A stretch of 56,735 nucleotides of DNA, taken from IMG/VR virus record IMGVR_UViG_3300044547_000820, positions 1 through 56,735 of that record. The stretch is one strand, 5' to 3'. Both the position numbers and the translations under genes were made by a program. Positions 7,955 to 15,215 of the stretch are shown in pieces. A model generated the notes under the pieces. The model was not told where the DNA came from. It did no database searches and saw only the letters and a list, made by a program, of their open reading frames with translations. The first letter of the stretch is position 1; the number at the start of each line of letters is the position of its first letter. Source of the stretch: a virus.

Positions 7955-8986
7955 ATGGCATCACAAGAAGAAATTCTATCAAAGGCTAATGAAGTAACAA
8001 CTGGGGTTGTAGGCAATGATTCGGGTGGTTTGATGAAACCAGCTCAGTCAAACCGCTTCCTTGATTTTGTTATTGATCAGTCTGTACTTATGCAGAACGC
8101 AAGAGTCGTTCGTATGCGTACACCACAAATGGAAATCGATAAGGTTTCTGTAGGCACCCGCTTGCTTTCAAAGGCAACCGAGGCAACAGATGACGGTGCA
8201 AATGCAGCCGTCACATTCAGCAAAGTTTCTTTGTCTACTGTCAAGCTTCGTCTTGACTGGGCACTGTCAACTGAGTCGTTGGAAGACAACATTGAGGGAG
8301 CTTCTTTGGAGGACCACATCGCACAGATGATGGCTCGCCAGACTGCAAACGACCTTGATGATCTCTTTATCAACGGTAACACAAGCTCCAACAACGGTCT
8401 TCTCAAGGCTCTTGATGGTTTTATTAAACTTGCTAAGACAAACGGTCGTGTAGTCGATGAAGCTGGTAATCAGGTTTCAAGAGCTACTTATGATCGCATT
8501 CTTCGCAATATGCCAACCAAGTATCTTCAGCGCAGAAATGAACTAAGATTCTTCTCTGGTTCAGGCAATGTTCAAGACACCATCTACAGCTTAGGTAATC
8601 CAAACGATGCAACCGCTGCAACTGCAGGTGCACCATCTCCCGGCTCATTGGTCGGCGATGTGGCATTCCTTCAGGGCACAATGCGTGGAAATGGTGGTCC
8701 GGGTTCAACTGGAATTTCACCATTCGGTATTCCTTTGCTTGAAGTTCCTTTGATGCCAGAAACGGCTACGGGTGACTACTCAGGTGCAACAGGATCACAT
8801 GGTCATATTGAACTAACATTCCCTAACAACCGTGTTATCGGTATTCACCGTGACATCACTGTGTACCGTCAGTTCAAGCCAAAGACAGACACCATTGAGT
8901 ACACTCAGTTCATGAGAGTAGCAAGTAACATTGAAAATGCTGATTCGTATGTAATCGGTAAGAATGTTAAGCTTCGTACACTGTAA
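7955..8986 (+). CDS. Major capsid protein, HK97-fold type
   Basis: 343 residues, start set by TAGGAGGAAATAAAG before the ATG. Position (portal, protease/scaffold, then this) and sequence fit a major capsid protein: PQMEIDKVSVGTRLLSKATE, an E-loop-like region, LTFPNNRVIGIHRDITVYR near the C-terminus, and a MARQTANDLDDLFINGN helix typical of phage capsids. It forms the icosahedral shell. No separate N-terminal delta domain is present, consistent with the scaffold being supplied by the upstream gene. A terminator-like hairpin follows it. Confidence 0.9.
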   Translation: MASQEEILSKANEVTTGVVGNDSGGLMKPAQSNRFLDFVIDQSVLMQNARVVRMRTPQMEIDKVSVGTRLLSKATEATDDGANAAVTFSKVSLSTVKLRLDWALSTESLEDNIEGASLEDHIAQMMARQTANDLDDLFINGNTSSNNGLLKALDGFIKLAKTNGRVVDEAGNQVSRATYDRILRNMPTKYLQRRNELRFFSGSGNVQDTIYSLGNPNDATAATAGAPSPGSLVGDVAFLQGTMRGNGGPGSTGISPFGIPLLEVPLMPETATGDYSGATGSHGHIELTFPNNRVIGIHRDITVYRQFKPKTDTIEYTQFMRVASNIENADSYVIGKNVKLRTL

Positions 8987-9011
8987 GTAATAATTAAAAA
9001 ATTTGTGATCG

Positions 9012-9038
9012 GGGGGGGGTGAAATATCCCCTCCCTTT
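9012..9038 (+). terminator. Terminator-like hairpin after the capsid gene
   Basis: The G run ending at 9019 pairs with CCCCTCCC at 9028-9035 (8 bp, one G-T wobble) around an 8-nt loop, followed by TTT. It lies 25 nt after the capsid stop and before the leaderless promoter of the next gene. The T tract is short, so read-through is likely. Confidence 0.55.
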
Positions 9039-9057
9039 CGCATTATTTAAGCAAGTG

Positions 9058-9066
9058 TGGTATTGT
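9058..9066 (+). promoter_or_regulatory. Leaderless extended -10 promoter before 9074
   Basis: TGG followed by TATTGT (9061-9066) is an extended -10, ending 7 nt before the ATG at 9074. No Shine-Dalgarno is present between it and the start. Confidence 0.5.
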
Positions 9067-9073
9067 ATTAACC

Positions 9074-9418
9074 ATGACTGATAATATCGTTACATCGAAA
9101 GCAACATCAGGTGAAGAAGCAAAGCCAGCAAAGAAGGCTCCGGCAAAAAAGGCTGCTGCAAAGCCAAAGGTTAAAGCAGAAATCACAGAAGATAGTGTTG
9201 AACAAAAACCAGCAAAAGTGTCTAAAAAATCAAATGCAATTAATTTGATTATTTTTGAAAGCGGAGCTTCGTATAGCTCTGGTAATCTTTTCTTTTCAAG
9301 AGAAGATTCCATGAAAGAAGTCTCAGACGAGGAATATGCATTCCTTTTGAGTCTTGAAAATTTTAGAAGAGCGGATCCTCACGAAATCGAAGAGTATCTC
9401 GCATCTAAGGAGGATTAA
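9074..9418 (+). CDS. Structural-module protein with Lys/Ala-rich tail
   Basis: 114 residues. Residues about 16-35 are a PAKKA-type Lys/Ala/Pro tract (KPAKKAPAKKAAAKPK) like the tails of histone H1 or actinobacterial HU. The C-terminal half is a small acidic domain (IIFESGASYSSGNLFFSRED, EEYAFLLSLENFRRADPHEIEEYL). The gene lies after the capsid, where head accessory proteins are found. The basic tail could contact packaged DNA or the capsid interior; this is inference. It has its own leaderless promoter rather than reading only from the capsid operon. Confidence 0.75.
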   Translation: MTDNIVTSKATSGEEAKPAKKAPAKKAAAKPKVKAEITEDSVEQKPAKVSKKSNAINLIIFESGASYSSGNLFFSREDSMKEVSDEEYAFLLSLENFRRADPHEIEEYLASKED

Positions 9419-9420
9419 TT

Positions 9421-9804
9421 ATGGCAGGTAATCTTAGTAATTACTTAGAGGACAAAGTTCTTGACCACATTTTGGGAACAACGGCATACACAATGCCATC
9501 GACTGTTTATGTAGCACTTTATACGGCTGCACCAAATGATACGGGTGGTGGAACACAGGTCAGTGGTGGTTCATACGCTCGTCAGACTGCTGCTTTTGAT
9601 GCTGCATCAAGTGGTGCAACCCAAAACACTGGGAACATTGACTTCACTAATATGCCAGCCTGTACGGTTGTCGCAATTGGTATTTTTGATGCTTTAACAA
9701 CAGGCAACTTGCTTGTGTGGGGAACTCTCGCAACAAGTAAAAGCCTTGATGCAGGCGATACATTGAGAATCGCAACAGGCGATCTTGACATCAGCCTTGA
9801 CTAA
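9421..9804 (+). CDS. Phage structural protein, tail-fibre/decoration family
   Basis: 127 residues. The start MAGNLSNYLEDKVLDHILGT, then TVYVALYTAAPNDTGGGTQV, YARQTAAFDAASSG and a C-terminal GDTLRIATGDLDISLD match a small protein family widespread in phage genomes and usually annotated as a fibre or virion protein. Its exact role is not established. It starts two bases after the previous stop with AAGGAGG just upstream, so it is in the same operon. Confidence 0.8.
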   Translation: MAGNLSNYLEDKVLDHILGTTAYTMPSTVYVALYTAAPNDTGGGTQVSGGSYARQTAAFDAASSGATQNTGNIDFTNMPACTVVAIGIFDALTTGNLLVWGTLATSKSLDAGDTLRIATGDLDISLD

Positions 9805-9814
9805 AGAGGTTTAA

Positions 9815-10159
9815 ATGGAAAGAAGAGAATTTGCTGGAGCTGTTTTAAGCACGACATTGCCAAGCAATGTCGCAAACTCAGCGTCATCTATTACCCTTGG
9901 TTCCGGTTCGTCTTTCCCCACAGGTGCCAACAATCCATTTGCAATCATTGTAAGTCGTGGTGAAGCAGCGGAAGAAAAAATGCTCGTGTCTTCTCGTTCA
10001 GGAGATGTTCTAACTATAAGCGTTAGAGGGTATGATGGTACTACAGCACAGAACCATTTAGCCGGGGCTGTTGTTGACCATGTTCTTGATTCAAATACGA
10101 TTCAAAGCATGAATACATATACATATGACACTGCTATCTTGCAGTGGATGGGGGTTTAA
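9815..10159 (+). CDS. Small virion protein, RGYDGT/H motif domain
   Basis: 114 residues, preceded by AGAGG. The core reads like a compact beta domain: SSITLGSGSSFP, EEKMLVSSRSGDVLTISVRG, then YDGT and H-x-A-G-A. The same arrangement appears twice inside the tail-tip protein at 39964-44199, so this looks like a stand-alone copy of a tail or appendage domain. The function is unknown; a virion appendage is likely. Confidence 0.75.
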   Translation: MERREFAGAVLSTTLPSNVANSASSITLGSGSSFPTGANNPFAIIVSRGEAAEEKMLVSSRSGDVLTISVRGYDGTTAQNHLAGAVVDHVLDSNTIQSMNTYTYDTAILQWMGV

Positions 10160-10495
10160 ATGGCAAACTTAACACCAAAGCTTCTGTATATCGGAGCTGA
10201 CACTGCAGCTAATGTTGTTACTATATCAAACAATGCTGGAAGCTATTCTATTGTTAAAAACATTAACTTGTGCAACTTCACATCAAGTGCAGCAACATGC
10301 AGTTTACATTTACTTGTGTCAGGTGTCTCAGCAGCTGCTAATAATAATGCAATTCTAAAATCATTTACTGTTGCACCAAACGAAACAGTTGCTTATAACG
10401 GAATTGTTGTTCTTCCTGCTAACTCCAATCTTTATCTTTCTCAAGCAAATGCAAGTATTACTCTGTCGATTAGTGGAGTTGAATACGCAACTTAA
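10160..10495 (+). CDS. Small beta-rich virion protein, paralogue of 15506-15865
   Basis: 111 residues, starting directly after the previous stop. It contains KNINLCNFTSSAATCSLHL and FTVAPNETVAYNGIVVLPAN, which parallel KQIVMCNTTASAKTVTIRL and FNINANETISFGCSIVLTN in the gene at 15506. Both look like one all-beta domain with an NET turn. A capsid or fibre decoration role is likely from context. I do not recognise a named family. Confidence 0.75.
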   Translation: MANLTPKLLYIGADTAANVVTISNNAGSYSIVKNINLCNFTSSAATCSLHLLVSGVSAAANNNAILKSFTVAPNETVAYNGIVVLPANSNLYLSQANASITLSISGVEYAT

Positions 10496-10507
10496 TTTTA
10501 ACTCATA

Positions 10508-10513
10508 TACAAT
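10508..10513 (+). promoter_or_regulatory. Leaderless -10 (TACAAT) before GTG at 10520
   Basis: TACAAT ends 6 nt before the GTG start codon with no Shine-Dalgarno. The gene would be transcribed separately from the head operon. Confidence 0.5.
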
Positions 10514-10519
10514 TGTTAT

Positions 10520-12193
10520 GTGAGAAAATTAAGATTTAATAAAAGTGCATGGATATTAATTCCTGCAATTATTCTCTCTCTTTTTGCATCTCCGGCTAAA
10601 GCTGAAAACTTAATAATCACAGAGCCAACAGATGTTTGGTTTGATTATAGTGAGACAACACAGTTTATAGCCCAAACCTACATGGTCACTGGGTACAACT
10701 CAGATCCAATGTTGTGGCTATATAACGAAGCCGGAACGCTTCTCTACAGCATTGATGATTCCATTGGTCTGCAGTCGTATATCTCAATGGAGGTGCCTGC
10801 TGGTCGTTATAGACTAAGGGCTGGTATTTGCTGTAACAACCCTGATGGTTGGCATACAAACCAAGGGTGGAACTTACAGTATGAACTGAGCTTCAATGGT
10901 GTTGGGTCTACTCAGACCACTTCCACAACATCCACGACAGTAGAATCAACCACAACCACCTCTACCACTGTAGAGCCAACCACGACAACTTCTACAACGA
11001 CCACCACAACAACCACAACCACAACGACAGTGGTGCCGACCACAACAACATCTTCATCTACAACAACTATAGCACCTGAGCCTGAACCGACTACAACGAC
11101 TGTTGAGGAAGTTGTTCCCCCTCCTGTTGAAACACTTCCAACAGAAAACACCACTGTTTCAATTCCCGAGTTGGACCAAACTCCAGTTTCTACTCCAGAA
11201 ATAGATACAACACCTGTTGAAATTCCTGAAGACCCAACGCCAACAATTGAAGTTCCCCAAGAGGTTCAAGAAACTATAGACGCAACGGTTGATGATATTT
11301 TCGATGCACCTATAACCAATGCAAACCTTGCAAATGCCGTTGATGACTTAGTAGCAGATGCCGGAACTCCTGAAGAACTTACGGCAGTGGTTAATTCTCT
11401 TCTTGGTCAAGATTTAACTGATTCGCAGTTTTCTACAGTTATTGATTCAGTGTTTGATGGTCCTATGTCTGACGAAAACTTCTCTGCTGCAGTGGAGGCT
11501 GTCTTTGACAATACATCTCAACTAAGTGCAGACCAATTTGAAGCTGCTGTCGATGCAGTCTTTTCTGAGCCGTTATCTGAAGAACAATTTTCTGCTGCCC
11601 TTGATTCTATTTTTGATGAGCCAATCTCGGATGAAAAATTTGCATCAGTTATTGACTCTGTATTAGATACGCCGTTGTCAGATGAACAATTTGAAGCGGT
11701 TGTTGGAATTTTAGAGTCAGATTCTGTTTCTGAAGAACAAGTGTCTAATGCTGTTGACAGTGTTTTGGAACTTGGTGTTACAGAAGACCAAGCAACCGAC
11801 CTTGCTACAAGTGCAAAGGTTTTGGAAAGTATTGACGCAGATCAGGCTACAGAAATCTTCCAAGAAATTGCTGTTGATAATCTTACTTTAGCGGAAGAAG
11901 CTGCTCTTGTTGAAACACTTACCGATGCCCCAACTGAAATCAAAGAAGCTTTTGAGGGAGAAATTGACATCTTCGGAGAAGGTCTTGACGACTATGTGCC
12001 TACAGGCTCTGGAATAGATGTAAAAGCGAGAAGAGCGCTCATTGCTGTAACAACAGCTTTAACAACGATTACAACGGCTCCTATGCCCTCTGGAGGCAGT
12101 TCTGCACCATCGGGTGGAGGAGCTGGAGGACCATCAGGAAGTGGTGGTTCCGGTAACACAGATCGGGGTAATAGCCGATCAAGGAGAAGATAA
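10520..12193 (+). CDS. Secreted Thr-rich, 17-residue-repeat protein
   Basis: 557 residues from a GTG start. Residues 1-28 form a signal peptide (basic n-region, ILIPAIILSLFAS core, probable cleavage after SPAKA). Next is a short folded domain with CCNNPDGWHTNQGW, then a Thr/Ser/Pro linker of about 60 residues. About eight to ten acidic 17-residue helical repeats follow, with consensus near LSDEQFSAAVDSVFDEP, and then a Gly/Ser-rich, basic C-terminus (RGNSRSRRR). I recall similar repeat proteins in aquatic actinobacteria but could not check. It may be a surface or envelope protein, an exclusion factor or a virion appendage; the signal peptide makes export likely. It sits immediately before the lysis genes. 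Confidence 0.85.
   Translation: MRKLRFNKSAWILIPAIILSLFASPAKAENLIITEPTDVWFDYSETTQFIAQTYMVTGYNSDPMLWLYNEAGTLLYSIDDSIGLQSYISMEVPAGRYRLRAGICCNNPDGWHTNQGWNLQYELSFNGVGSTQTTSTTSTTVESTTTTSTTVEPTTTTSTTTTTTTTTTTTVVPTTTTSSSTTTIAPEPEPTTTTVEEVVPPPVETLPTENTTVSIPELDQTPVSTPEIDTTPVEIPEDPTPTIEVPQEVQETIDATVDDIFDAPITNANLANAVDDLVADAGTPEELTAVVNSLLGQDLTDSQFSTVIDSVFDGPMSDENFSAAVEAVFDNTSQLSADQFEAAVDAVFSEPLSEEQFSAALDSIFDEPISDEKFASVIDSVLDTPLSDEQFEAVVGILESDSVSEEQVSNAVDSVLELGVTEDQATDLATSAKVLESIDADQATEIFQEIAVDNLTLAEEAALVETLTDAPTEIKEAFEGEIDIFGEGLDDYVPTGSGIDVKARRALIAVTTALTTITTAPMPSGGSSAPSGGGAGGPSGSGGSGNTDRGNSRSRRR
10908..11100 (+). repeat. ACN-repeat tract encoding Thr-rich linker
   Basis: Low-complexity ACA/ACC/ACG codons run through this segment of the secreted protein gene. 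Such tracts expand and contract by slippage. The long minus-strand ORF opposite is a by-product. Confidence 0.8.
11400..11830 (+). repeat. 51-bp protein-level tandem repeats
   Basis: Units of 17 codons with consensus [LIV]-S-[DE]-E-Q-F-x-A-A-V-D-S-V-F-D-E-P recur in tandem. The DNA has diverged but the residues are kept, implying selection on the protein and an old duplication. Confidence 0.75.
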
Positions 12194-12360
12194 TGTTTAA
12201 AAAAATATTAAAAGAACTCCATGCTTTGGCATGGACACTATCTGGAGGTGTAATTGTTCTAATTACATTATCCGGCAAAACACAAACTTATGGACTATGG
12301 CTAACCATTGCTGCCTTTACTGTTCACATGTTTGGAGTTTTAATTAAAAAGGAAGATTAA
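12193..12360 (+). CDS. Small two-TM membrane protein, holin candidate
   Basis: 55 residues, from MFKKILKELHALAW to GVLIKKED. Two hydrophobic helices (about 13-26 and 34-50) are flanked by charged ends. Its ATG overlaps the stop of the secreted protein (TAATG) and its stop overlaps the next ATG in the same way. Size, topology and place ahead of an endolysin suit a holin. No family is recognised. Confidence 0.65.
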   Translation: MFKKILKELHALAWTLSGGVIVLITLSGKTQTYGLWLTIAAFTVHMFGVLIKKED

Positions 12361-12608
12361 TGTCTAAAGTTAATAATATTTTATTAAGAATACTTGCTGT
12401 ATTCGGAGCATCTGGTCTTGGAGTAATTGGAGCTGGCGCTATCGCTGGAGTTAATCTCCCTCAAGCCATCTTTATGGCTGGGATTGGCGGAGTCGCTAAA
12501 GTTGTTGAGGGTCTAGCTAGTGCTTTCCTTGATGATGGCAAGCTTGATGATGATGAAATCTCTGCTGTCTTTGGCGGAGTAAAGACTCAGCCTAAAAATA
12601 ACGAGTAA
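12360..12608 (+). CDS. Membrane protein, holin candidate
   Basis: 82 residues. A Gly/Ala-rich hydrophobic stretch (ILAVFGASGLGVIGAGAIAG and AIFMAGIGGVAKVVEGLASA) suggests two membrane helices, followed by an acidic tail (DDGKLDDDEISAVFGG). It is coupled by one-base overlap to the preceding membrane protein. It may be the holin or its partner antiholin; which of the three small membrane proteins plays which part cannot be told from sequence. Confidence 0.7.
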   Translation: MSKVNNILLRILAVFGASGLGVIGAGAIAGVNLPQAIFMAGIGGVAKVVEGLASAFLDDGKLDDDEISAVFGGVKTQPKNNE

Positions 12609-12610
12609 GG

Positions 12611-12616
12611 TATAAT
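12611..12616 (+). promoter_or_regulatory. Consensus -10 (TATAAT) before the endolysin pair
   Basis: TATAAT sits 36 nt before the ATG at 12653, followed by a palindrome TGTTAACA (12616-12623) and a Shine-Dalgarno GAAGGAG. Unlike the leaderless promoters, it gives a leader with a ribosome binding site. Confidence 0.5.
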
Positions 12617-12652
12617 GTTAACATAGTGATTTAATGTCACGAAGGAGATTAT

Positions 12653-12844
12653 ATGATCAAAATTACAGAACAAAATAAGGCAATGCTTGCCTCTTACGCA
12701 AGAAGCGTACTCGGTGCAGGTGTTGCAACATATGTTGCAACCAGTGACATCAAATTGACAGCCAACGCTCTTTGGGCTGCAGCCCTTCCAGTGGTTTTGC
12801 GTTACCTAAATCCAAAAGACCAAGCATTCGGAAAGACCAAATAA
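12653..12844 (+). CDS. Small membrane protein of a phage family next to endolysins
   Basis: 63 residues, Shine-Dalgarno GAAGGAG. The sequence MLASYARSVLGAGVATYV, then ALWAAALPVVLRYLNPKDQAFG, resembles a short family I recall from many aquatic phages near lysis genes. One or two membrane helices are predicted by eye. It overlaps the endolysin start by one base (ATAATG), so it is a strong holin candidate by coupling. Confidence 0.75.
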   Translation: MIKITEQNKAMLASYARSVLGAGVATYVATSDIKLTANALWAAALPVVLRYLNPKDQAFGKTK

Positions 12845-13380
12845 TGGCTCGCAAGTACCCCTATTATCCCGCTTTTGACGGAAAAAAAGCAGGAGCTGGC
12901 GTTGAGTGGTTCGTTGGCGCTTGTGGTCGCCGTTGGAAGGCTACAAATCTAGGAATATATTCCGCAAGATTGATGAGAAACTCTCATACAGAAGGTAAGA
13001 AGATTGGTGATCCCGGAATGGAAAAGTGGCTTAGTGTTCACTCAACTGGAGCTGCATGCGATATTGGTTATTCAGATCGTAAAGTCGGTCTTGCTATGTG
13101 GGACTGGTTCCTTGCACATACGAAAGAATTAGGTATTGTTGAAATCCATGATTATGCATTTGATGCAAATGCTAAAGATGGAAAGCCCGGTTACGGAAGA
13201 GGTTATCGCTGCTCCCGTGGTGAAGGCTCGGACCCAAAGTCAGTCAAGATTTATGATTCAAAAGATAATGCAGGAAGTTTTGGGGGCAAGTGGTTGCACC
13301 TAGAATTTGAAGCTGAATTTGCAAAAGATGCAGCAAAGATGGAAGCAGCATGGAAGGCTTTGCCAAAGCCCGGTGCATGA
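12844..13380 (+). CDS. Endolysin, M15-family peptidase type
   Basis: 178 residues from the ATG that overlaps the previous stop. The M15/VanY zinc signature S-x-H-x6-D is seen as VHSTGAACD (H66, D73), with a second zinc ligand in GGKWLHLEFE (H152). These enzymes cut peptide bonds in peptidoglycan stem peptides (L-Ala-D-Glu or D-Ala-D-Ala type). There is no signal peptide, consistent with release through a holin. A short basic tail, rather than a separate cell-wall-binding domain, ends the protein. Its stop overlaps the Cys-rich peptide gene by four bases. Confidence 0.85.
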   Translation: MARKYPYYPAFDGKKAGAGVEWFVGACGRRWKATNLGIYSARLMRNSHTEGKKIGDPGMEKWLSVHSTGAACDIGYSDRKVGLAMWDWFLAHTKELGIVEIHDYAFDANAKDGKPGYGRGYRCSRGEGSDPKSVKIYDSKDNAGSFGGKWLHLEFEAEFAKDAAKMEAAWKALPKPGA

Positions 13381-13475
13381 TGAGTGAATTAGAAAAGTCA
13401 AGATCAAAAAGTTGTACCTGCGGTTGTGAATGCACTGACCAATGTACATGTGGCTGTGAAGACTGCGTTTGTTGA
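13377..13475 (+). CDS. Metallothionein-like Cys-rich peptide
   Basis: 32 codons from the ATG at 13377, which overlaps the endolysin stop as ATGA; an in-frame ATG at 13380 follows. After a short charged start (MSELEKSRSKS), the last 20 residues contain nine Cys in two related blocks, CTCGCEC and CTCGCEDCVC. Cys-x-Cys spacing and absence of aromatics are typical of metallothioneins, which bind Zn, Cd or Cu. It could scavenge metal during lysis, assist metal-dependent phage enzymes, or be a virion component. Its tail overlaps the -35 of the next promoter. Confidence 0.7.
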   Translation: MMSELEKSRSKSCTCGCECTDQCTCGCEDCVC

Positions 13476-13500
13476 TAACAAGCGTAATATCGTCTAAAAT
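13472..13500 (+). promoter_or_regulatory. Near-consensus promoter before 13510
   Basis: TTGATA (13472-13477) and TAAAAT (13495-13500) are 17 nt apart. The -10 ends 9 nt before the ATG at 13510, and no Shine-Dalgarno is present, so the mRNA is leaderless or nearly so. It would drive the fibre operon. Confidence 0.6.
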
Positions 13501-13509
13501 TTAAGTATC

Positions 13510-13848
13510 ATGGCTGGCGCAAGAGATATCGTTTTATATGCTGGTGATACATATGTTCATGAGCTTCGTTTAAGAAATAGTGCAAACGCTGTTATTAATA
13601 TCAGCTCACATAGCTACTCTGGTCAAATCAAGCTGGGTCGTACTGCAACGGACAATATTGTTTCGTTTACTTCTCAAATAACTGATGGAGCAAATGGGGT
13701 TGTTCAGTTCTCACTGGCTGCTAATGTAACATCTACAATAACCTCTGGAACTTATTACTATGACATCCAACAAACAAACGGTACAGTTGTAACCACCTTG
13801 CTCGCTGGTAAGGCGATTGTGCAAGGGGATGTTACTCGTGCCAGCTGA
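13510..13848 (+). CDS. Fibre-module protein, Ig/BppU-like N-domain type
   Basis: 112 residues. The pattern GARDIVLYAGDTYVHELRLR, then VQFSLAANVTSTITSGTYYY and DIQQTNG resembles the small beta-sandwich domains at the N-termini of phage baseplate or receptor-binding proteins. It is the first gene of the fibre operon and overlaps the next by 11 bases. A role in attaching fibres is likely but inferred from context. Confidence 0.7.
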   Translation: MAGARDIVLYAGDTYVHELRLRNSANAVINISSHSYSGQIKLGRTATDNIVSFTSQITDGANGVVQFSLAANVTSTITSGTYYYDIQQTNGTVVTTLLAGKAIVQGDVTRAS

Positions 13849-14113
13849 AATAACTACAGTACAGATTAATCAATCTGATATTACTCAATTAAGTATTAGT
13901 AATACAGATATAACAACTGTTAATGTGCAAAATAGTGATATCACTGTATTACAAAATGTTTCTGCTACAATTAATGCAGCGTCATTGAGTCTTTCTAGCG
14001 ATATTCCACAAGATATAGCAAGAACCGGGTCAGCTGGCACCAGTTCTGCAGTAAGCAGAGCGGATCATATCCACTCAATAGCAAATACATTACTAGACGG
14101 AGGTAATTACTAA
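13838..14113 (+). CDS. Short fibre protein with pentad-like repeats
   Basis: 91 residues from the GTG at 13838, chosen because AAGGGG at 13823-13828 sits 9 nt upstream. The first 60 residues alternate T/S/D/N with I/V/L (VQINQSDITQLSISNTDITT), as in a beta-helical shaft. It ends with the fibre motif SRADHIHS, common in phage tail fibres. It is probably a small fibre or adaptor. Confidence 0.7.
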   Translation: MPAEITTVQINQSDITQLSISNTDITTVNVQNSDITVLQNVSATINAASLSLSSDIPQDIARTGSAGTSSAVSRADHIHSIANTLLDGGNY

Positions 14114-14114
14114 A

Positions 14115-15203
14115 ATGGCTAATACAATTAGAATTAAAAGAAGGGCTTCTGGAGGAGCAGCTGGTGCGCCAGCCTCTTTGGAAAATGCAGAACTTGCATA
14201 TAATGAAGTAGATGATGTCCTCTACTACGGTAAGGGAACAGGTGGAGCAGGTGGAACTGCCACAACTGTTGAGGCAGTTGCTGGTTCAGGTGCCTACCTC
14301 ACACTTTCCGGGGTCCAGACGGTAACTGGTAATAAGACATTTAGTGGTGTTGTTATTGTCCCCACACCAACGGCAAACACGCATGCCACAACCAAGGCTT
14401 ATGTTGATGGTGCTATTGCTGGAGTTTCTCTTGGCAATACAGCAGTAACGGCTGGTTCTTATGGTGGTGCAGGAACAGTAGGTACCTTTACTGTTCAAGC
14501 GGATGGTCGTTTAACTGCTGCTGGCAATACAACAATCTCCATTACGGCTTCACAAGTTAGTGATAGAGCTACAAATCTTGTCACTGGTCTTACGGGTACT
14601 GCAAATCAAATCGCTGTTTCTAACTCAGGCGTTGGAGCGGTAACAATTAGTCTTCCAGCTGATGTTACAATATCTAATACTCTTACAATCACTGGAGATC
14701 TTGTTGTTAATGGTAATACAACAACTCTTAATACCGCAACTTTAACGGTTGAGGACAAGAATATTGTTCTTGCAAATGTTGATACACCAACAGACACGAC
14801 TGCAGACGGTGCCGGTTTCACAATTAAAGGTGCAACAGATAAGACTCTTAACTGGGTCGATGCAACAGATGCATGGACATCTTCTGAGCACTTCAACCTA
14901 GCCTCTGCTAAATCATATTATGTAAATGGAACCTCAGTTCTTTCAAATACCACTTTGGGTTCAGGAATCATAAACTCAAGTTTGACATCAGTTGGAACCA
15001 TTGCGACTGGTGTATGGAATGGTACATCTATCGGTACAGTTTATGGCGGTACTGGTCTTACCTCTTACACGACTGGTGATTTGATTTACGCATCAGCGAC
15101 AAACACCCTATCCAAGCGTGGTGTTGGAACAGAAGGTCAATTCCTCAAGATTGTATCAGGTGTTCCAAACTGGTCTGATACAGTAGATGGCGGAACCTTC
15201 TGA
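14115..15203 (+). CDS. Tail fibre protein
   Basis: 362 residues, with GAGGTAATT before the ATG. It starts MANTIRIKRRASGGAAGAPA followed by LENAELAYNEVDDVLYYGKG, the usual N-terminal attachment region of aquatic phage fibres. Further on are fibre-repeat signatures TVTGNKTFSGVVIVPTPTA, ATTKAYVDGA and Ser/Thr/Gly-rich shaft sequence. The N-terminal domain is shared with the short protein at 15216. It is likely the main side or tail fibre shaft; receptor specificity cannot be read. Confidence 0.82.
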   Translation: MANTIRIKRRASGGAAGAPASLENAELAYNEVDDVLYYGKGTGGAGGTATTVEAVAGSGAYLTLSGVQTVTGNKTFSGVVIVPTPTANTHATTKAYVDGAIAGVSLGNTAVTAGSYGGAGTVGTFTVQADGRLTAAGNTTISITASQVSDRATNLVTGLTGTANQIAVSNSGVGAVTISLPADVTISNTLTITGDLVVNGNTTTLNTATLTVEDKNIVLANVDTPTDTTADGAGFTIKGATDKTLNWVDATDAWTSSEHFNLASAKSYYVNGTSVLSNTTLGSGIINSSLTSVGTIATGVWNGTSIGTVYGGTGLTSYTTGDLIYASATNTLSKRGVGTEGQFLKIVSGVPNWSDTVDGGTF

Positions 15204-15215
15204 TAGGAGGAAGCA

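Noticed and set aside
10912-11154. 80-residue Val-rich minus-strand ORF
   Set aside because: It is the complement of the ACN repeats encoding the Thr-rich linker.
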